DNA from: Microbacterium telephonicum
Lineage (GTDB): Bacteria; Actinomycetota; Actinomycetes; Actinomycetales; Microbacteriaceae
Assembly (NCBI RefSeq): GCF_003651225.1
Contig: NZ_RCDB01000003.1
Location: 499,259 to 563,258, forward strand
Direction: 5' to 3'
Length of the DNA stretch: 64,000 nt
Part shown: one piece after another, positions 34,344 to 43,265 of the stretch
How the letters are laid out: each line of letters begins with the position of its first letter
Position numbering within the stretch: position 1 is the stretch's first letter
The notes under the pieces: generated by a model
What the model was told of the DNA's origin: nothing
What the model saw: only the letters and a program-made list of their open reading frames with translations
Databases searched by the model: none
Translations under genes and position numbers: made by a program

Positions 34344-35272
34344 CGAGGAGCGTTCTCGCGATCGACGCGGGACAGACCGGCATGAAGGTGCGGGTCGACA
34401 CGCCCGACGGGCGAGACGAGCTGCTGTTCCGGGGCATCGACACCCATGAGCCGCTGCTGCCGCAGCTCGCAGAGGTCGTGCGCGCCTCGCTCACCCGCAC
34501 GCACGCCTCACCCGACGTCGTCGCCGCGGGTATCTCCGGACTCACCGACCGCGACGCCGACGCCGACGCCCTGCTGGCCCTCGTCGCCGGCACCGGCATC
34601 CGCTCGGCCGCACTCGCGCACGATTCCACCACCTCGTTCCTCGGCGCGCTCGGCGACCGTCACGGCGCGGTCGTCGCGTCCGGCACCGGCGTCGTGACCC
34701 TCGCCGTCGGCGCCCGCGACGTCGCCCGGGTCGACGGCTGGGGCTACATCATGGGCGACGCCGGCAGCGGCTACTGGATCGGACGCGAGGCGCTCGACGC
34801 CGTCATGCGCGCCTACGACGGCCGCGGCCCCGCGACGGCGCTGACCGACGTCGTCTGCGAGCTCTGGCCCGACCTGTCGCAGGCCTACATCGCCCTGCAG
34901 GGCGACGAGGGGCGCGTGCGCATCGTCGCCGGTTTCGCCGCCTCCGTCGCCCGGTGCGCCGACGCCGGCGACGCGGTCGCGCTCGCGATCACCGCCCGAG
35001 CCGCACGCGAGCTCGCGCACAGCGTCTCCACCGCGATCGCGCGCGTGCGCGGCGGGGAGACCGAGACGTTCGCGGTGTGCACGGTGGGCGGAGTCTTCCG
35101 CTCCGCCCCGCTGCGCGCCGCTTTCGCCGACGCGCTCACCGACGGCGGTCGCCGCGGCGACGTCGAGATCGTCGCACCGCGGGGCGCCGGCATCGACGGG
35201 GTGGTGGCCCTACCCGGTCTCGCGCCGTCGCATCCGCTGACCGCCGCCGTGCACCGCGCCGGCATCGCGTGA
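34340..35272 (+). CDS. BadF/BadG-type sugar kinase (NAGK-like)
   Basis: 310 aa of the actin-like ATPase fold. AIDAGQTGMKVRV is the phosphate-1 loop, VVASGTGVVTLAVG and GWGYIMGDAGSGYWIGREAL are the BadF/NAGK motifs that bind ATP and an amino- or neutral hexose. The family includes GlcNAc kinase. In this operon it may phosphorylate mannose, or GlcNAc if the locus handles N-glycan cores. It overlaps the mannanase gene by 4 nt and the ABC exporter gene by 1 nt. Substrate is open. Confidence 0.82.
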   Translation: MTRSVLAIDAGQTGMKVRVDTPDGRDELLFRGIDTHEPLLPQLAEVVRASLTRTHASPDVVAAGISGLTDRDADADALLALVAGTGIRSAALAHDSTTSFLGALGDRHGAVVASGTGVVTLAVGARDVARVDGWGYIMGDAGSGYWIGREALDAVMRAYDGRGPATALTDVVCELWPDLSQAYIALQGDEGRVRIVAGFAASVARCADAGDAVALAITARAARELAHSVSTAIARVRGGETETFAVCTVGGVFRSAPLRAAFADALTDGGRRGDVEIVAPRGAGIDGVVALPGLAPSHPLTAAVHRAGIA

Positions 35273-37074
35273 TGAGCGCGCCGAAGACCGGCGTCATCCC
35301 CACCGTCGACCCGGAGCTGCTGCTGACCTCGGGGGTGCGACGCGCGCAGCCGCTGCGGTCGCTGTTGCGCCTGCTGCATCCGCACCGCTGGGGCATGTCG
35401 CTGGCCGTCGTCGCCTTCGTCATCAAAGACAGCGCCGTCTGGGTGCTGCCACCGGTCACCGCGGCCGTCGTCGACATCGTCGTCGCGGGCGGCCCGCTCG
35501 TGAACATCGCGTGGTGGGGGTTGCTGGCCCTCGTCGTGCTCGCCGTGAACTACCCGTTCAACATGATCGTGGTGCGGCTGACGAGCTCGGCCAACCGCAC
35601 GCTCGCCTACACCGTGCGCGCGGGGCTCGCCGCCCGTCTTCAGCGACTCTCGCTCGGGTTCCACAACCGGCAGAGCCAGTCGATCGTGCAGACCAAGATC
35701 GTCCGCGACGTCGAGAACCTCGAGCTCATGCTCGCGCAGGTGTTCCCCACGGTCGTCTCGGCGCTGTCCACGCTCGTCGGAGCGGTGCTGATCACGGCAC
35801 TGAACGTGCCCATGTTCGTCGCGGTGTTCGCCGTCGCGATCCCCATCGCCGCCTCCCTCATCGTCTACATCCGACGACGCGCCGCCCTGCGCAACGAGCA
35901 GTTCCGGGTCGAGGTGGAGCAGCTCTCGGCGCGGGTGAGCGAGATGGCCGCACTCATGCCCATCACCCGCGGCCACGGACTCGAAGACGTCGCGACGGCC
36001 CGCGTCGCCGAGCGGGCCGACTCGGTGCGCCAGGCGGGTCGCGCGCTCGATGTGCTCAACGGCCGGTTCGGCGCGATCTCCTGGATCTCGTACCAGGTGC
36101 TGGGTCTGCTCTGCCTGCTCGGCGCGGCCACACTCGCCGTCACCGGGCTCGTCGACATCACCCCCGGCCAGGTCGTGCTGCTGAGCACCTACTTCGGCAT
36201 GCTGACCAACGCGATCGTCATGCTCATGAACGCCGCCCCCGTCTTCACCCGCGGCATGGATGCCGTGCGCTCGATCGCCGACGTCGCCGAGGAACTGGAC
36301 GTCGAGGACAGCCGCGGCAAGGACGAGGTGCGCGCCGTGCGCGGCGAGATCACCCTCGACGACGTCGTCGTGACCTACCCGGGCGACGAACGCCCGGCAC
36401 TCGACGGTGTGGACCTGCACATCGACGCGGGCCGGACGGTCGCCTTCGTCGGCCCGTCCGGCTCGGGCAAGTCCACGATCCTCAACACCGTCCTCGGCTT
36501 CGTCGTCCCGGCATCCGGAGCCGTGCGCATCGACGGACGCGACCTCGCCGGGCTCGACCTGCGGTCGCTGCGACGATTCGTCTCCATCGTCCCGCAGGAG
36601 ACGGTGCTGCTGGCGGGATCGGTGCGCGAGAACGTCGCCTACGGGGCCACCGACGTCACCGACGTCGACATCTACGCCGCCCTGGCCGAGGCCAACGCCC
36701 TCGACATCGTGCAGGGCAGCGACGACGGACTCGACACCGTCGTCGGCGAGCGCGGGTCGCGCCTGTCGGGCGGGCAGCGGCAGCGGCTCGCGATCGCCCG
36801 CGCCCTCATCCGCGATCCCCGCATCCTCGTGCTCGACGAGGCGACCAGCGCTCTCGACCCCGAGTCGGAGGCACGGGTCACGGATGCCCTCGACCGGGCC
36901 CGGCACGGCCGCACGACCCTTATCGTCGCCCACCGCCTGTCGACCGTGCGCGGCGCCGACACGATCGTCGTCGTCGAGCACGGCCGCATCGTGGAGACCG
37001 GAACGCACACCGAGCTGCTCGCCGCGGGCGGGCTCTACTCGCGGCTCGCGCTCGTGCAGGGCGGCGGCGCCTGA
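35272..37074 (+). CDS. ABC half-exporter (type IV TMD-NBD) at the end of the mannan operon
   Basis: 600 aa. The six-helix membrane domain is at about residues 40-320, the ATPase at 345-590, with Walker [25 protein letters not shown] and Walker B ILVLDEATSALD all intact, so a homodimer could have two active sites. Its ATG shares a base with the kinase stop, so it is part of the operon. An exporter in a polysaccharide-import operon is unusual; substrate unknown. It cannot supply the missing importer ATPase, because exporter NBDs are fused and not shared. Confidence 0.88.
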   Translation: MSAPKTGVIPTVDPELLLTSGVRRAQPLRSLLRLLHPHRWGMSLAVVAFVIKDSAVWVLPPVTAAVVDIVVAGGPLVNIAWWGLLALVVLAVNYPFNMIVVRLTSSANRTLAYTVRAGLAARLQRLSLGFHNRQSQSIVQTKIVRDVENLELMLAQVFPTVVSALSTLVGAVLITALNVPMFVAVFAVAIPIAASLIVYIRRRAALRNEQFRVEVEQLSARVSEMAALMPITRGHGLEDVATARVAERADSVRQAGRALDVLNGRFGAISWISYQVLGLLCLLGAATLAVTGLVDITPGQVVLLSTYFGMLTNAIVMLMNAAPVFTRGMDAVRSIADVAEELDVEDSRGKDEVRAVRGEITLDDVVVTYPGDERPALDGVDLHIDAGRTVAFVGPSGSGKSTILNTVLGFVVPASGAVRIDGRDLAGLDLRSLRRFVSIVPQETVLLAGSVRENVAYGATDVTDVDIYAALAEANALDIVQGSDDGLDTVVGERGSRLSGGQRQRLAIARALIRDPRILVLDEATSALDPESEARVTDALDRARHGRTTLIVAHRLSTVRGADTIVVVEHGRIVETGTHTELLAAGGLYSRLALVQGGGA

Positions 37075-37113
37075 CCTTCTGAAATCCACGGCCCGCGCCC
37101 CGGAGGCGGACGC

Positions 37114-37119
37114 TAGCCT
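37114..37119 (+). promoter_or_regulatory. Leaderless-type -10 box before GNAT gene
   Basis: TAGCCT ends 6 nt before the ATG at 37126. Confidence 0.5.
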
Positions 37120-37125
37120 GGTGCC

Positions 37126-37578
37126 ATGACCGAACTGCGCCTGGTGGAACTGTCGGCCGCGACGATCGTCGCAGTGAACGCGATGTCGCTCAAGCCCGGG
37201 CAGGAGCAGTACCTCGCGCCCACGAGCTATGCCGTCGCCGGCGCGGTCACCAACCCGAAGACGGCGTGGCAGCGGGTCGTGCTCGACGAGAACGAGGTCG
37301 TCGGGTTCGTCAGCGCGAACTTCGACGAGGATGCGGCGCAGGAGCACTTCCGCTCCGTGCTGTGGCGCATCAACGTCGACGCCGACGACCAGGGCCGCGG
37401 CGTCGGCCGATTCGCGGTCGCGCAGCTGCTCGAAGAGGCCCGCAGCCGCGGCTGGGACCACGTCGACGTCATCTACGAGGCCGGCGAGGGCGGCCCCGAG
37501 GCCTTCTTCCGCCGCGTCGGCTTCACGCCCGTCGGCGAGACCGAGTACGGCGAGGTCATCGCCGAGATCCGGCTCTAG
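37126..37578 (+). CDS. GNAT-family N-acetyltransferase
   Basis: 150 aa, one GNAT domain. VVGFVSANFDED and LWRINVDADDQGRGVGRFAVAQLLEEA contain the acetyl-CoA pyrophosphate loop (QGRGVG); GGPEAFFRRVGFTPVGE is the usual C-terminal beta-strand pair. The layout resembles BltD-like diamine or small-amine acetyltransferases, but the substrate is not readable. Probably leaderless. It stands alone after the mannan operon. Confidence 0.88.
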   Translation: MTELRLVELSAATIVAVNAMSLKPGQEQYLAPTSYAVAGAVTNPKTAWQRVVLDENEVVGFVSANFDEDAAQEHFRSVLWRINVDADDQGRGVGRFAVAQLLEEARSRGWDHVDVIYEAGEGGPEAFFRRVGFTPVGETEYGEVIAEIRL

Positions 37579-37828
37579 CCCCGGCCGTAAATCAGGCCAG
37601 CCGGGCGCACCGGGATCGGCCGGGCGGCGCGGACCGTCGGATGTCGGAGGATTGCGCCTTTGTCGGACCCTGCGGCCCGCATCCTCCGAGTTCGGTGCGT
37701 GCCTCCGACAGAGATCGCGCCGACGCGCTTCGCGCACTCCTTCTCCCCCTCCGCACGGAGCGGCGCACAGTCCACGGATCGAGCCGGGCGGCACCCACGA
37801 GGGGCGCGGCGTCCGCATACTCTCCGGC
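37579..37828. repeat. Nested repeat cluster upstream of the DUF559 gene
   Basis: 250 bp with no gene. TGTCGGAGGAT (37642-37652) and TTGTCGGA (about 37660-37667) are followed by the reversed forms ATCCTCCGA (37681-37689) and CCTCCGACA (37702-37710). The same word appears on the other side of the DUF559 gene at 38699-38767. The rest of the gap shows nothing recognisable apart from CATACT, a weak -10 at 37816-37821. Confidence 0.7.
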
Positions 37829-38668
37829 ATGGACATCCCTGCAATCGTGGAGGCCCGCGGCGGGATCGTGCACCGTCAGGAGCTGCTCGACCTCGGCGCG
37901 TCACCGCAGGCGCTGCGCCGCGCGGTGGATGACGGCGCCGTCACCCGCATCCGCCGGTCGTGGATCGCGGGACCGACGGCACCCGCGCAGCTGCGCGCGG
38001 CGGCAGGCGCCTCCGGGCGGCTGGCCTGTGTGAGCGCGGCGCGTCATCGCGGGTGGTGGATGCCGCCCGGTCTCGATCCGTCGGCGCTTCACCTCCACCT
38101 CCACCCGCACGCCCGGATGCCGGCCCCTGGCGCCGTGCTGCACTGGTCGGTTCCGCTCGTGCCGGTGGGACGACAGGCGCTCATCGAGTCCGTCATCGAC
38201 ACCCTCGAGCACATCGCGGTCTGTCAGATCCGCGAGGACGCGCTGATCGTCTGGGAGTCGGCCGCGCAGCACGAGCGCCTCGCCGTCGAGACCTTGCGCC
38301 GGGTCGACTGGCGCTCCCGCCGCGCCGCCGCCCTCGCCGAGGAAGTGAGCGGACGGATGGACTCGGGTCTCGAGACGATCTTCGCCTCGCGATTGAGGCG
38401 GCGCGGCATCGACGTGCGCGTGCAGGTCAAGATCGCAGGGCACGAGGTCGACGCGCTCATCGGCGAGCGCCTGATCGCGCAGCTCGACGGCTTCGCGTTC
38501 CACTCCTCGTCGGCCGAACGCACGCGTGACACGCGCCACGACCGCGAGCTCATCGCGCGGGGCTACACCGTGCTGCGCTTCACCTACGCCGACGTCGTGC
38601 ACGGGTGGCCGGAGGTCGAGCGGGCGATCGCGCTGGCCGTGGCGCAGGGGCTGCACCGCGCCGCCTGA
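37829..38668 (+). CDS. DUF559 protein with AbiEi-like N-terminal region
   Basis: 279 aa. Residues 1-45 resemble the AbiEi_4-type HTH (IVHRQELLDLGASPQALRRAVDDGAVTRI split by family variation). The C-terminal hundred residues match the DUF559 / very-short-patch-repair-like nuclease fold: LETIFASRLRRRGIDV, VQVKIAGHEVDALIGE, LIAQLDGFAFH, then RHDRELIARGYTVLRFTY. Conserved acidic residues and the Gln-Val pair that would bind metal are present, but no activity is proven for this actinobacterial group. No partner gene is adjacent. Related nested palindromes flank it on both sides. Confidence 0.75.
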   Translation: MDIPAIVEARGGIVHRQELLDLGASPQALRRAVDDGAVTRIRRSWIAGPTAPAQLRAAAGASGRLACVSAARHRGWWMPPGLDPSALHLHLHPHARMPAPGAVLHWSVPLVPVGRQALIESVIDTLEHIAVCQIREDALIVWESAAQHERLAVETLRRVDWRSRRAAALAEEVSGRMDSGLETIFASRLRRRGIDVRVQVKIAGHEVDALIGERLIAQLDGFAFHSSSAERTRDTRHDRELIARGYTVLRFTYADVVHGWPEVERAIALAVAQGLHRAA

Positions 38669-38808
38669 GGCTCCGCTCGAGCCCGCCCCTCGTCACCGTT
38701 GTCGGAGGATGGAACGCTTGTCGGAGGATGCGTGTGTCATCCTCCGACAAGCATGCGTTCCTCCGACGAGCGTGTCGGATGCCGCCGCACCGGGCCGCCG
38801 GACGGGGC
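38669..38808. repeat. Nested repeat cluster downstream of the DUF559 gene
   Basis: TTGTCGGAGGAT (38699-38710) and CTTGTCGGAGGATG (38717-38730) are followed by CATCCTCCGACAAG (38738-38751) and TTCCTCCGAC (38758-38767). The inner pair is a perfect 14-bp inverted repeat with a 7-nt loop. It separates the DUF559 gene from the convergent ABC exporter and could also terminate both. Confidence 0.8.
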
Positions 38809-40617
38809 TCAGACGAGCGACTCCTTCCAGGCGGCGTGCAGCTGGGCGAACTTGCCGGTGCCGGCGATGAGGGCGTCGGGGTGGTCGTCCTCGATGATGC
38901 GGCCGTGCTCCATGACGAGCACCCGGTCGGCGATCGCGACCGTCGACAGTCGGTGCGCGATGATGATCGCCGTGCGGTCGGCCAGCAGCGTCTGCAGCGC
39001 CTCCTGCACCTGGCGCTCGCTGGGCATGTCCAGCGACGCCGTCGCCTCGTCGAGGATCAGCACCGCGGGGTTGGCCAAGAAGGCCCGGGCGAACGAGATC
39101 AGCTGCCGCTGACCCGCCGACACGCGCCCGCCGCGCTTGTTCACGTCGGTCGCATAGCCGTCGGGGAGCTGCGAGATGAAGGCGTCCGCCCCCACCGCGC
39201 GCGCGGCGGCCTTGATCTCGTCGAGGGTGGCATCGGGCTTGCCGAGCGCGATGTTGTCGGCGACGGTCCCGCTGAACAGGTACGCCTCTTGAGTGACCAT
39301 GACGATCGCGCGACGCAGGTCCTTCGGGTGCATGTCCCGCAGGTCGACGCCGTCGAGGGTGACGGCGCCGCGCGAGGGGTCGTAGAACCGCGAGACGAGC
39401 TTGGCGAGCGTCGACTTGCCGGCGCCGGTCGTGCCGACCAGCGCGACCGTCTGACCGGCCGGCAGGTCGAGCGAGAACCCGGGCAGGATGACGCGGTCGT
39501 CGCTGTAGCCGAACGTGACGTCCCGGAACTCGACGTGACCCTTCGCCTCCCAGAGGTCGACGGGGGCGTCGGGGTCGGGCACCGTCGGCTGCTCCTCGAG
39601 CACTCCCGACACCTTCTCGAGCGCCGCGGTCGCCGCCTGGTAGGAGTTCAGGAAGAACGCCACCTCCTGCAGCGGGGCGAAGAAGTTGCGCACGTACAGC
39701 ACCACCGCGAGCGTGCCGATGCCGATGACGCCGTCGATGAGACGCCACCCGGCCCACAGCAGCACGAGCGAGACGGCCACCGCCGAGACGACCATGAGCG
39801 CCGGCTCGAACGTGCCGAACAGGCGGATCGCGCGCATGTTGTTGTCGCGGTACTGGCTGGCGAGCTCACCGAACTCCTTGTCGCCCCGCTCCTCCGTGCG
39901 GAACGCCTTCACGGCGCGGATGCCGGTCATCGTCTCGACGAACTTGACGATCACCTTGGCGCTCACGACGCGCGACTCGCGGTAGACGACCTGCGAGCGC
40001 AGGTAGAACCAGCGCATGAGGAGGTACATCGGCACCGCCATCGCGAGCAGGATGACACCCGACTCCCAGTCCAACAGCACGAGGGCCACGAGGGTGAACG
40101 AGCAGTACAGGATGCCGCTGACCAACTGGTTCAGCCCGCCGTCGAGCAGTTCCCGGATCGACTCCAGGTCGCTCGTCTGCCGCGAGATGATGCGGCCCGA
40201 GGTGTACGACTCGTGGAACTCGAGGCTCAGTCGCTGCGTGTGCAAGAAGATCCTGCGGCGCAGGTCGAACATGACCGCCTGGGTGAGTCGCGCCGAGATC
40301 ACGGCGTACCAGCCGATGAGGGCGGCGCCGGTGGCGCCGGCGACGAGGTAGACCGCGGTGACCATGGCCGACGGCATCCAGTCGCCGTCCTCGATCACAC
40401 GCGGCAGCGCGGTGTTGATGCCGTAGGCGATCAGGGCGGGGCCGGCGACCTGCGCGGCGGTCGAGACCACGAGCACGACGGCGGCGAGGGTGACCTGCGC
40501 CTTCAGCGGGCTCAGGAGCGAGCCGAGCAGGCGCAGCGAACGCCGCCGGATCTCGCGGCTCTCGGCCTTGGTGTAGTCGGTGCGGTCTTCACCGGTGGTT
40601 CCGGAGACGCTGCTCAT
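38809..40617 (-). CDS. Heterodimeric ABC exporter, subunit with non-canonical signature
   Basis: 602 aa, six-helix membrane domain (about 45-330) plus ATPase. Walker [10 protein letters not shown] and Walker [14 protein letters not shown] keep the catalytic Glu, but the signature reads VSAGQ instead of LSGGQ. That is the pattern of the partner that donates the weak signature to the degenerate site in TM287/288- or BmrCD-like exporters. Its ATG overlaps the stop of the other subunit (ATGA) and follows GAGGAGGTGA. Probably a multidrug or lipid exporter. Confidence 0.9.
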   Translation of the reverse strand: MSSVSGTTGEDRTDYTKAESREIRRRSLRLLGSLLSPLKAQVTLAAVVLVVSTAAQVAGPALIAYGINTALPRVIEDGDWMPSAMVTAVYLVAGATGAALIGWYAVISARLTQAVMFDLRRRIFLHTQRLSLEFHESYTSGRIISRQTSDLESIRELLDGGLNQLVSGILYCSFTLVALVLLDWESGVILLAMAVPMYLLMRWFYLRSQVVYRESRVVSAKVIVKFVETMTGIRAVKAFRTEERGDKEFGELASQYRDNNMRAIRLFGTFEPALMVVSAVAVSLVLLWAGWRLIDGVIGIGTLAVVLYVRNFFAPLQEVAFFLNSYQAATAALEKVSGVLEEQPTVPDPDAPVDLWEAKGHVEFRDVTFGYSDDRVILPGFSLDLPAGQTVALVGTTGAGKSTLAKLVSRFYDPSRGAVTLDGVDLRDMHPKDLRRAIVMVTQEAYLFSGTVADNIALGKPDATLDEIKAAARAVGADAFISQLPDGYATDVNKRGGRVSAGQRQLISFARAFLANPAVLILDEATASLDMPSERQVQEALQTLLADRTAIIIAHRLSTVAIADRVLVMEHGRIIEDDHPDALIAGTGKFAQLHAAWKESLV

Positions 40618-42461
40618 CGGGTCACCTCCTCTTTCGCGGGGTCGAGATCTCGGGCTTCGCGTTCGGCATCCTCGAGGCTCGAGATGACGTGGCGGTAGTG
40701 TTCGCTCGTGCGCAGCAGTTCGGTGTGGGTGCCGACCGCCGTGACGCGGCCCGCCTCGAGCAGCGCGACGCGGTCGGCGAGCATGACCGTCGACGGGCGG
40801 TGCGCGACGACGAGGGTCGTCGTGTCGGCCATCACCTCGCGCAGGGCGTCCTCGACGAGTGCCTCGGTGTCGACGTCGAGCGCCGACAGAGGGTCGTCGA
40901 GCACGAGCACGGTCGGGCGGGCGGCGACGGCCCGCGCCAGGGCGAGTCGCTGACGCTGACCACCGGACAGGCTCAGCCCCTCTTCGCCGATGACGGTGTC
41001 GAGGCCCTCGGGGAGGTCCTCGACGAACCCGGCCTGGGCGACCTGCAGCGCCTCGCGGAGCACGGCCTCCGCCTCGGGGCTGCCCGGAGCGAGATCCTCT
41101 CGCCCGAGCAGCACGTTCTCGCGCACGGTCTGCGAGAACAGGGTCGAGTCCTCGAACGCCATGCCGACGTGCGTGCGCAGTTCTTTCAGCGTGAGCGCGC
41201 GCACGTCGACGCCGTCGAGTGTGACCCGGCCGCCGGTGACGTCGTACAGCCGTGCGGGCAGCGTCGTGAGGGTCGTCTTGCCGGATCCGGTCAGGCCGAC
41301 GAGCGCCATCGTCTCGCCCGGTTCGAGGGCGAGGTCGATGCCGTCGAGCAGGTCGCGCTCGTGCTCGCCGGCATCCTGGTACCGGAAGCGGGCGCCCTCG
41401 AACACGAGGCGTCCCTTCGGGTCGCGGATGCGGGTGGGCTCGGCGGGGTCGGTGATGGTGTTCTCCTCGTCGAACACCTCGAAGATGCGGTCGGTCGCGG
41501 TGCGGGCGTCGAGCAGGAACGAGAAGAGGAAGCCGAGCGACTCCATCGGCCAGCGCAGCACGGTCGCCATCGCGAAGAACGCGAGCAGGCCCGCGACGTC
41601 GAGTTCGCCGAGCTGCACGAGCACGATGCCCGACAGCAGCGACAGCGCGAAGGCGATGTCGGGCAGGATGATGAGCCAGAACCAGATGAGGCCGACGGCG
41701 CGCGCCTTGCGGATCTCGGTCTCACGCAGCGTCTCGGCCTGACGCGTGAACTTGTGCAGCGCGTGCTTGCCGCGTCCGAACGCCTTCAGCACGCGGATGC
41801 CGTGGACACTCTCCTCGACGGCGGTCGCGAGGTCGCCGGCCTGGTCTTGGCTCTGCCGTGCGAGCACGCCGTAGGTCTTCTCGAAGTGGTACCCGGCGTA
41901 CCACAGCGGCGCGCACGAGATGAGGAAGACGGTGCCGAGCAGCCAGTGCCAGTTGAACAGCAGCACGGCGCCGACGACGATCGTGATCATGTTGACGACG
42001 AGCAGCACGAGGCCGAACGCGAGCCACCGGCGCACCATGCCGATGTCCTGCATCATGCGGCTGAGCAGCTGGCCGGACTGCCAGCGGTCGTGGAACGCGA
42101 CAGGCAATCGCTGCAGGCGCGCGTAGAAGCCGTGACGCAGCTCGTACTCGACGCGGGTCGCGGGGCCGAGCACGAACCAGCGCCGCAGCCACACCATGGC
42201 GGCTTCGGCGAGGCCCAGCACGAGGATCACGACGACGCCCCACACGAGCATCGCGCGGTCGCCGGAGGTGATGGGCCCGGCGATGATCTGCTCGAGCACG
42301 AGCGGGATGCCGAGGGCGAGCAGACTCGCCACGAGCGCGGAGACCCCGCCCAGGATGAGGCGCGGCAGCACGGGCCGCGCGTGGGGCAGGAGTCGGAGGA
42401 GTGCTTTGGCGGTGGACAGTCGTTGCGGAGGGTGCGTGTTCATGGTCATCGTTGTCGTCAC
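40614..42461 (-). CDS. Heterodimeric ABC exporter, subunit with degenerate Walker B
   Basis: 615 aa from the GTG at 42461; ATGs at 42449 and 42443 are alternatives. Walker [10 protein letters not shown] and signature [15 protein letters not shown] are canonical, but the Walker B reads [12 protein letters not shown], with Asp in place of the catalytic Glu. Paired with the VSAGQ subunit this gives one active and one degenerate ATP site. No Shine-Dalgarno is seen; instead a long pyrimidine tract and a leader ORF lie upstream. Confidence 0.88.
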   Translation of the reverse strand: MTTTMTMNTHPPQRLSTAKALLRLLPHARPVLPRLILGGVSALVASLLALGIPLVLEQIIAGPITSGDRAMLVWGVVVILVLGLAEAAMVWLRRWFVLGPATRVEYELRHGFYARLQRLPVAFHDRWQSGQLLSRMMQDIGMVRRWLAFGLVLLVVNMITIVVGAVLLFNWHWLLGTVFLISCAPLWYAGYHFEKTYGVLARQSQDQAGDLATAVEESVHGIRVLKAFGRGKHALHKFTRQAETLRETEIRKARAVGLIWFWLIILPDIAFALSLLSGIVLVQLGELDVAGLLAFFAMATVLRWPMESLGFLFSFLLDARTATDRIFEVFDEENTITDPAEPTRIRDPKGRLVFEGARFRYQDAGEHERDLLDGIDLALEPGETMALVGLTGSGKTTLTTLPARLYDVTGGRVTLDGVDVRALTLKELRTHVGMAFEDSTLFSQTVRENVLLGREDLAPGSPEAEAVLREALQVAQAGFVEDLPEGLDTVIGEEGLSLSGGQRQRLALARAVAARPTVLVLDDPLSALDVDTEALVEDALREVMADTTTLVVAHRPSTVMLADRVALLEAGRVTAVGTHTELLRTSEHYRHVISSLEDAEREARDLDPAKEEVTR

Positions 42462-42757
42462 AGTCGCGGATCGAATCGGTTCGAGGAAGGAAAGGGGAAG
42501 AGGGAAAGGTCGCGGCGGGCGCGACGGGAGACGCCGGGCGGGAGGCCCTGACGGAGAGAACGCTGCGGATGCGGCGGCTTATGCCGCGGTGCGCGAAATC
42601 GCGCGAGCGTGACCCCGTCGACGGCCGTACCCCGGGGCGCCCGTGATCGGGGCGCGGAGGACGGCGGGCTTCGTGGCGACGATGGCCTGTGACATGGCTT
42701 CCTCCTCGGGTCAGCGGACGGGGGCTGCCGCGACGTGCGCGACAGCCCTCCAGCCTA
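42462..42757 (-). promoter_or_regulatory. Long leader of the ABC exporter: promoter, hairpins, pyrimidine tract
   Basis: A TAGGCT -10 (42757-42752, minus) implies a start near 42745, about 285 nt before the exporter. The first 21 nt can form a hairpin (8 pairs, one G-U; 42745-42725). A 38-codon ORF follows. Its TAA stop lies in the loop of GCGGC-ATAA-GCCGC (42587-42574), and GCGCGA/TCGCGC forms another hairpin just before. A 28-nt pyrimidine-only stretch (42509-42482) contains CTTCCTC, complementary to GAGGAAG in the leader ORF's Shine-Dalgarno. Confidence 0.6.
42579..42695 (-). CDS. 38-aa leader ORF of the ABC exporter operon
   Basis: The ORF begins MSQAIVATKPAVLRAP and ends with an Arg-rich part (GYGRRRGHARAISRTAA). 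It has the best Shine-Dalgarno of the region (GAGGAGGAA, 6-7 nt from the ATG) and a TAGGCT promoter about 50 nt before the ATG. No other reason for such a signal is visible, since the exporter itself lacks one. Small ORFs before BmrCD-type exporters (bmrB in Bacillus) act through ribosome stalling; I infer the same kind of role here. Too short to show homology. Confidence 0.6.
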   Translation of the reverse strand: MSQAIVATKPAVLRAPITGAPGYGRRRGHARAISRTAA

Positions 42758-42767
42758 AACCTGGGAA

Positions 42768-43265
42768 TCAGCCGAAAGCAAGACCGGACTCGCGATCCAG
42801 CAGTGACCGCTTGACCGGCTCGCCCCACGCGAAGCCCCCGAGCGAGCCGTCGCCGCGCAGTACCCGGTGGCACGGCACGAACAGCGCGGGCGCGTTGCGG
42901 GCGCAGATGGAGGCCGCCGCCCGCACCGCGCGCGGCGATCCGAGCTCCGCGGCGAACGCGCTGTAGCTGAGCGGCCGTCCCGGTGCGATGCGCCGCAGCG
43001 CGGCCCATCCGGCCAACTGCATCGCCGTGCCGTGCTGTGCCACCGCGACGTCGTCGATCGCGGCGAGGTCGCCGTCGTAGTACGCCACGACGGCGGCGGC
43101 GGCATCCGTCTCCCCCGCGCGCACGTCGCTCGGCGCGGTCCGGACGCGGCCGAGAATCGCGGCGGGGTCGGCGGTCCACCCGCTGGCCAGCACGCGCCCG
43201 CCCTCGTCGGCCAGGATCGTGAAGGCGCCGTCGGGGGTCTCGACGGTCTGGATGGTCGCGGTCAT
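42768..43265 (-). CDS. ogt: Methylated-DNA-protein-cysteine methyltransferase
   Basis: 165 aa. The active-site motif is FVPCHRV with C132; [23 protein letters not shown] is the recognition helix region. It transfers methyl groups from O6-methylguanine to itself. Its ATG overlaps the stop of the Ada-AlkA gene (ATGA) and follows AGGAGACGAC, so the two are one operon. This resembles the adaptive response split as Ada-AlkA plus Ogt, as in mycobacteria. Confidence 0.93.
   Translation of the reverse strand: MTATIQTVETPDGAFTILADEGGRVLASGWTADPAAILGRVRTAPSDVRAGETDAAAAVVAYYDGDLAAIDDVAVAQHGTAMQLAGWAALRRIAPGRPLSYSAFAAELGSPRAVRAAASICARNAPALFVPCHRVLRGDGSLGGFAWGEPVKRSLLDRESGLAFG

Noticed and set aside
35272..37074. 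The ABC protein as the missing ATPase of the sugar importer
   Set aside because: Its ATPase is fused to an exporter-type membrane domain; importer ATPases (MsiK/UgpC type) are free-standing and have a C-terminal regulatory domain.
37829..38668. A type IV toxin-antitoxin (AbiEi/AbiEii) pair
   Set aside because: Only the AbiEi-like N-terminal region is present; no AbiEii nucleotidyltransferase gene is adjacent.
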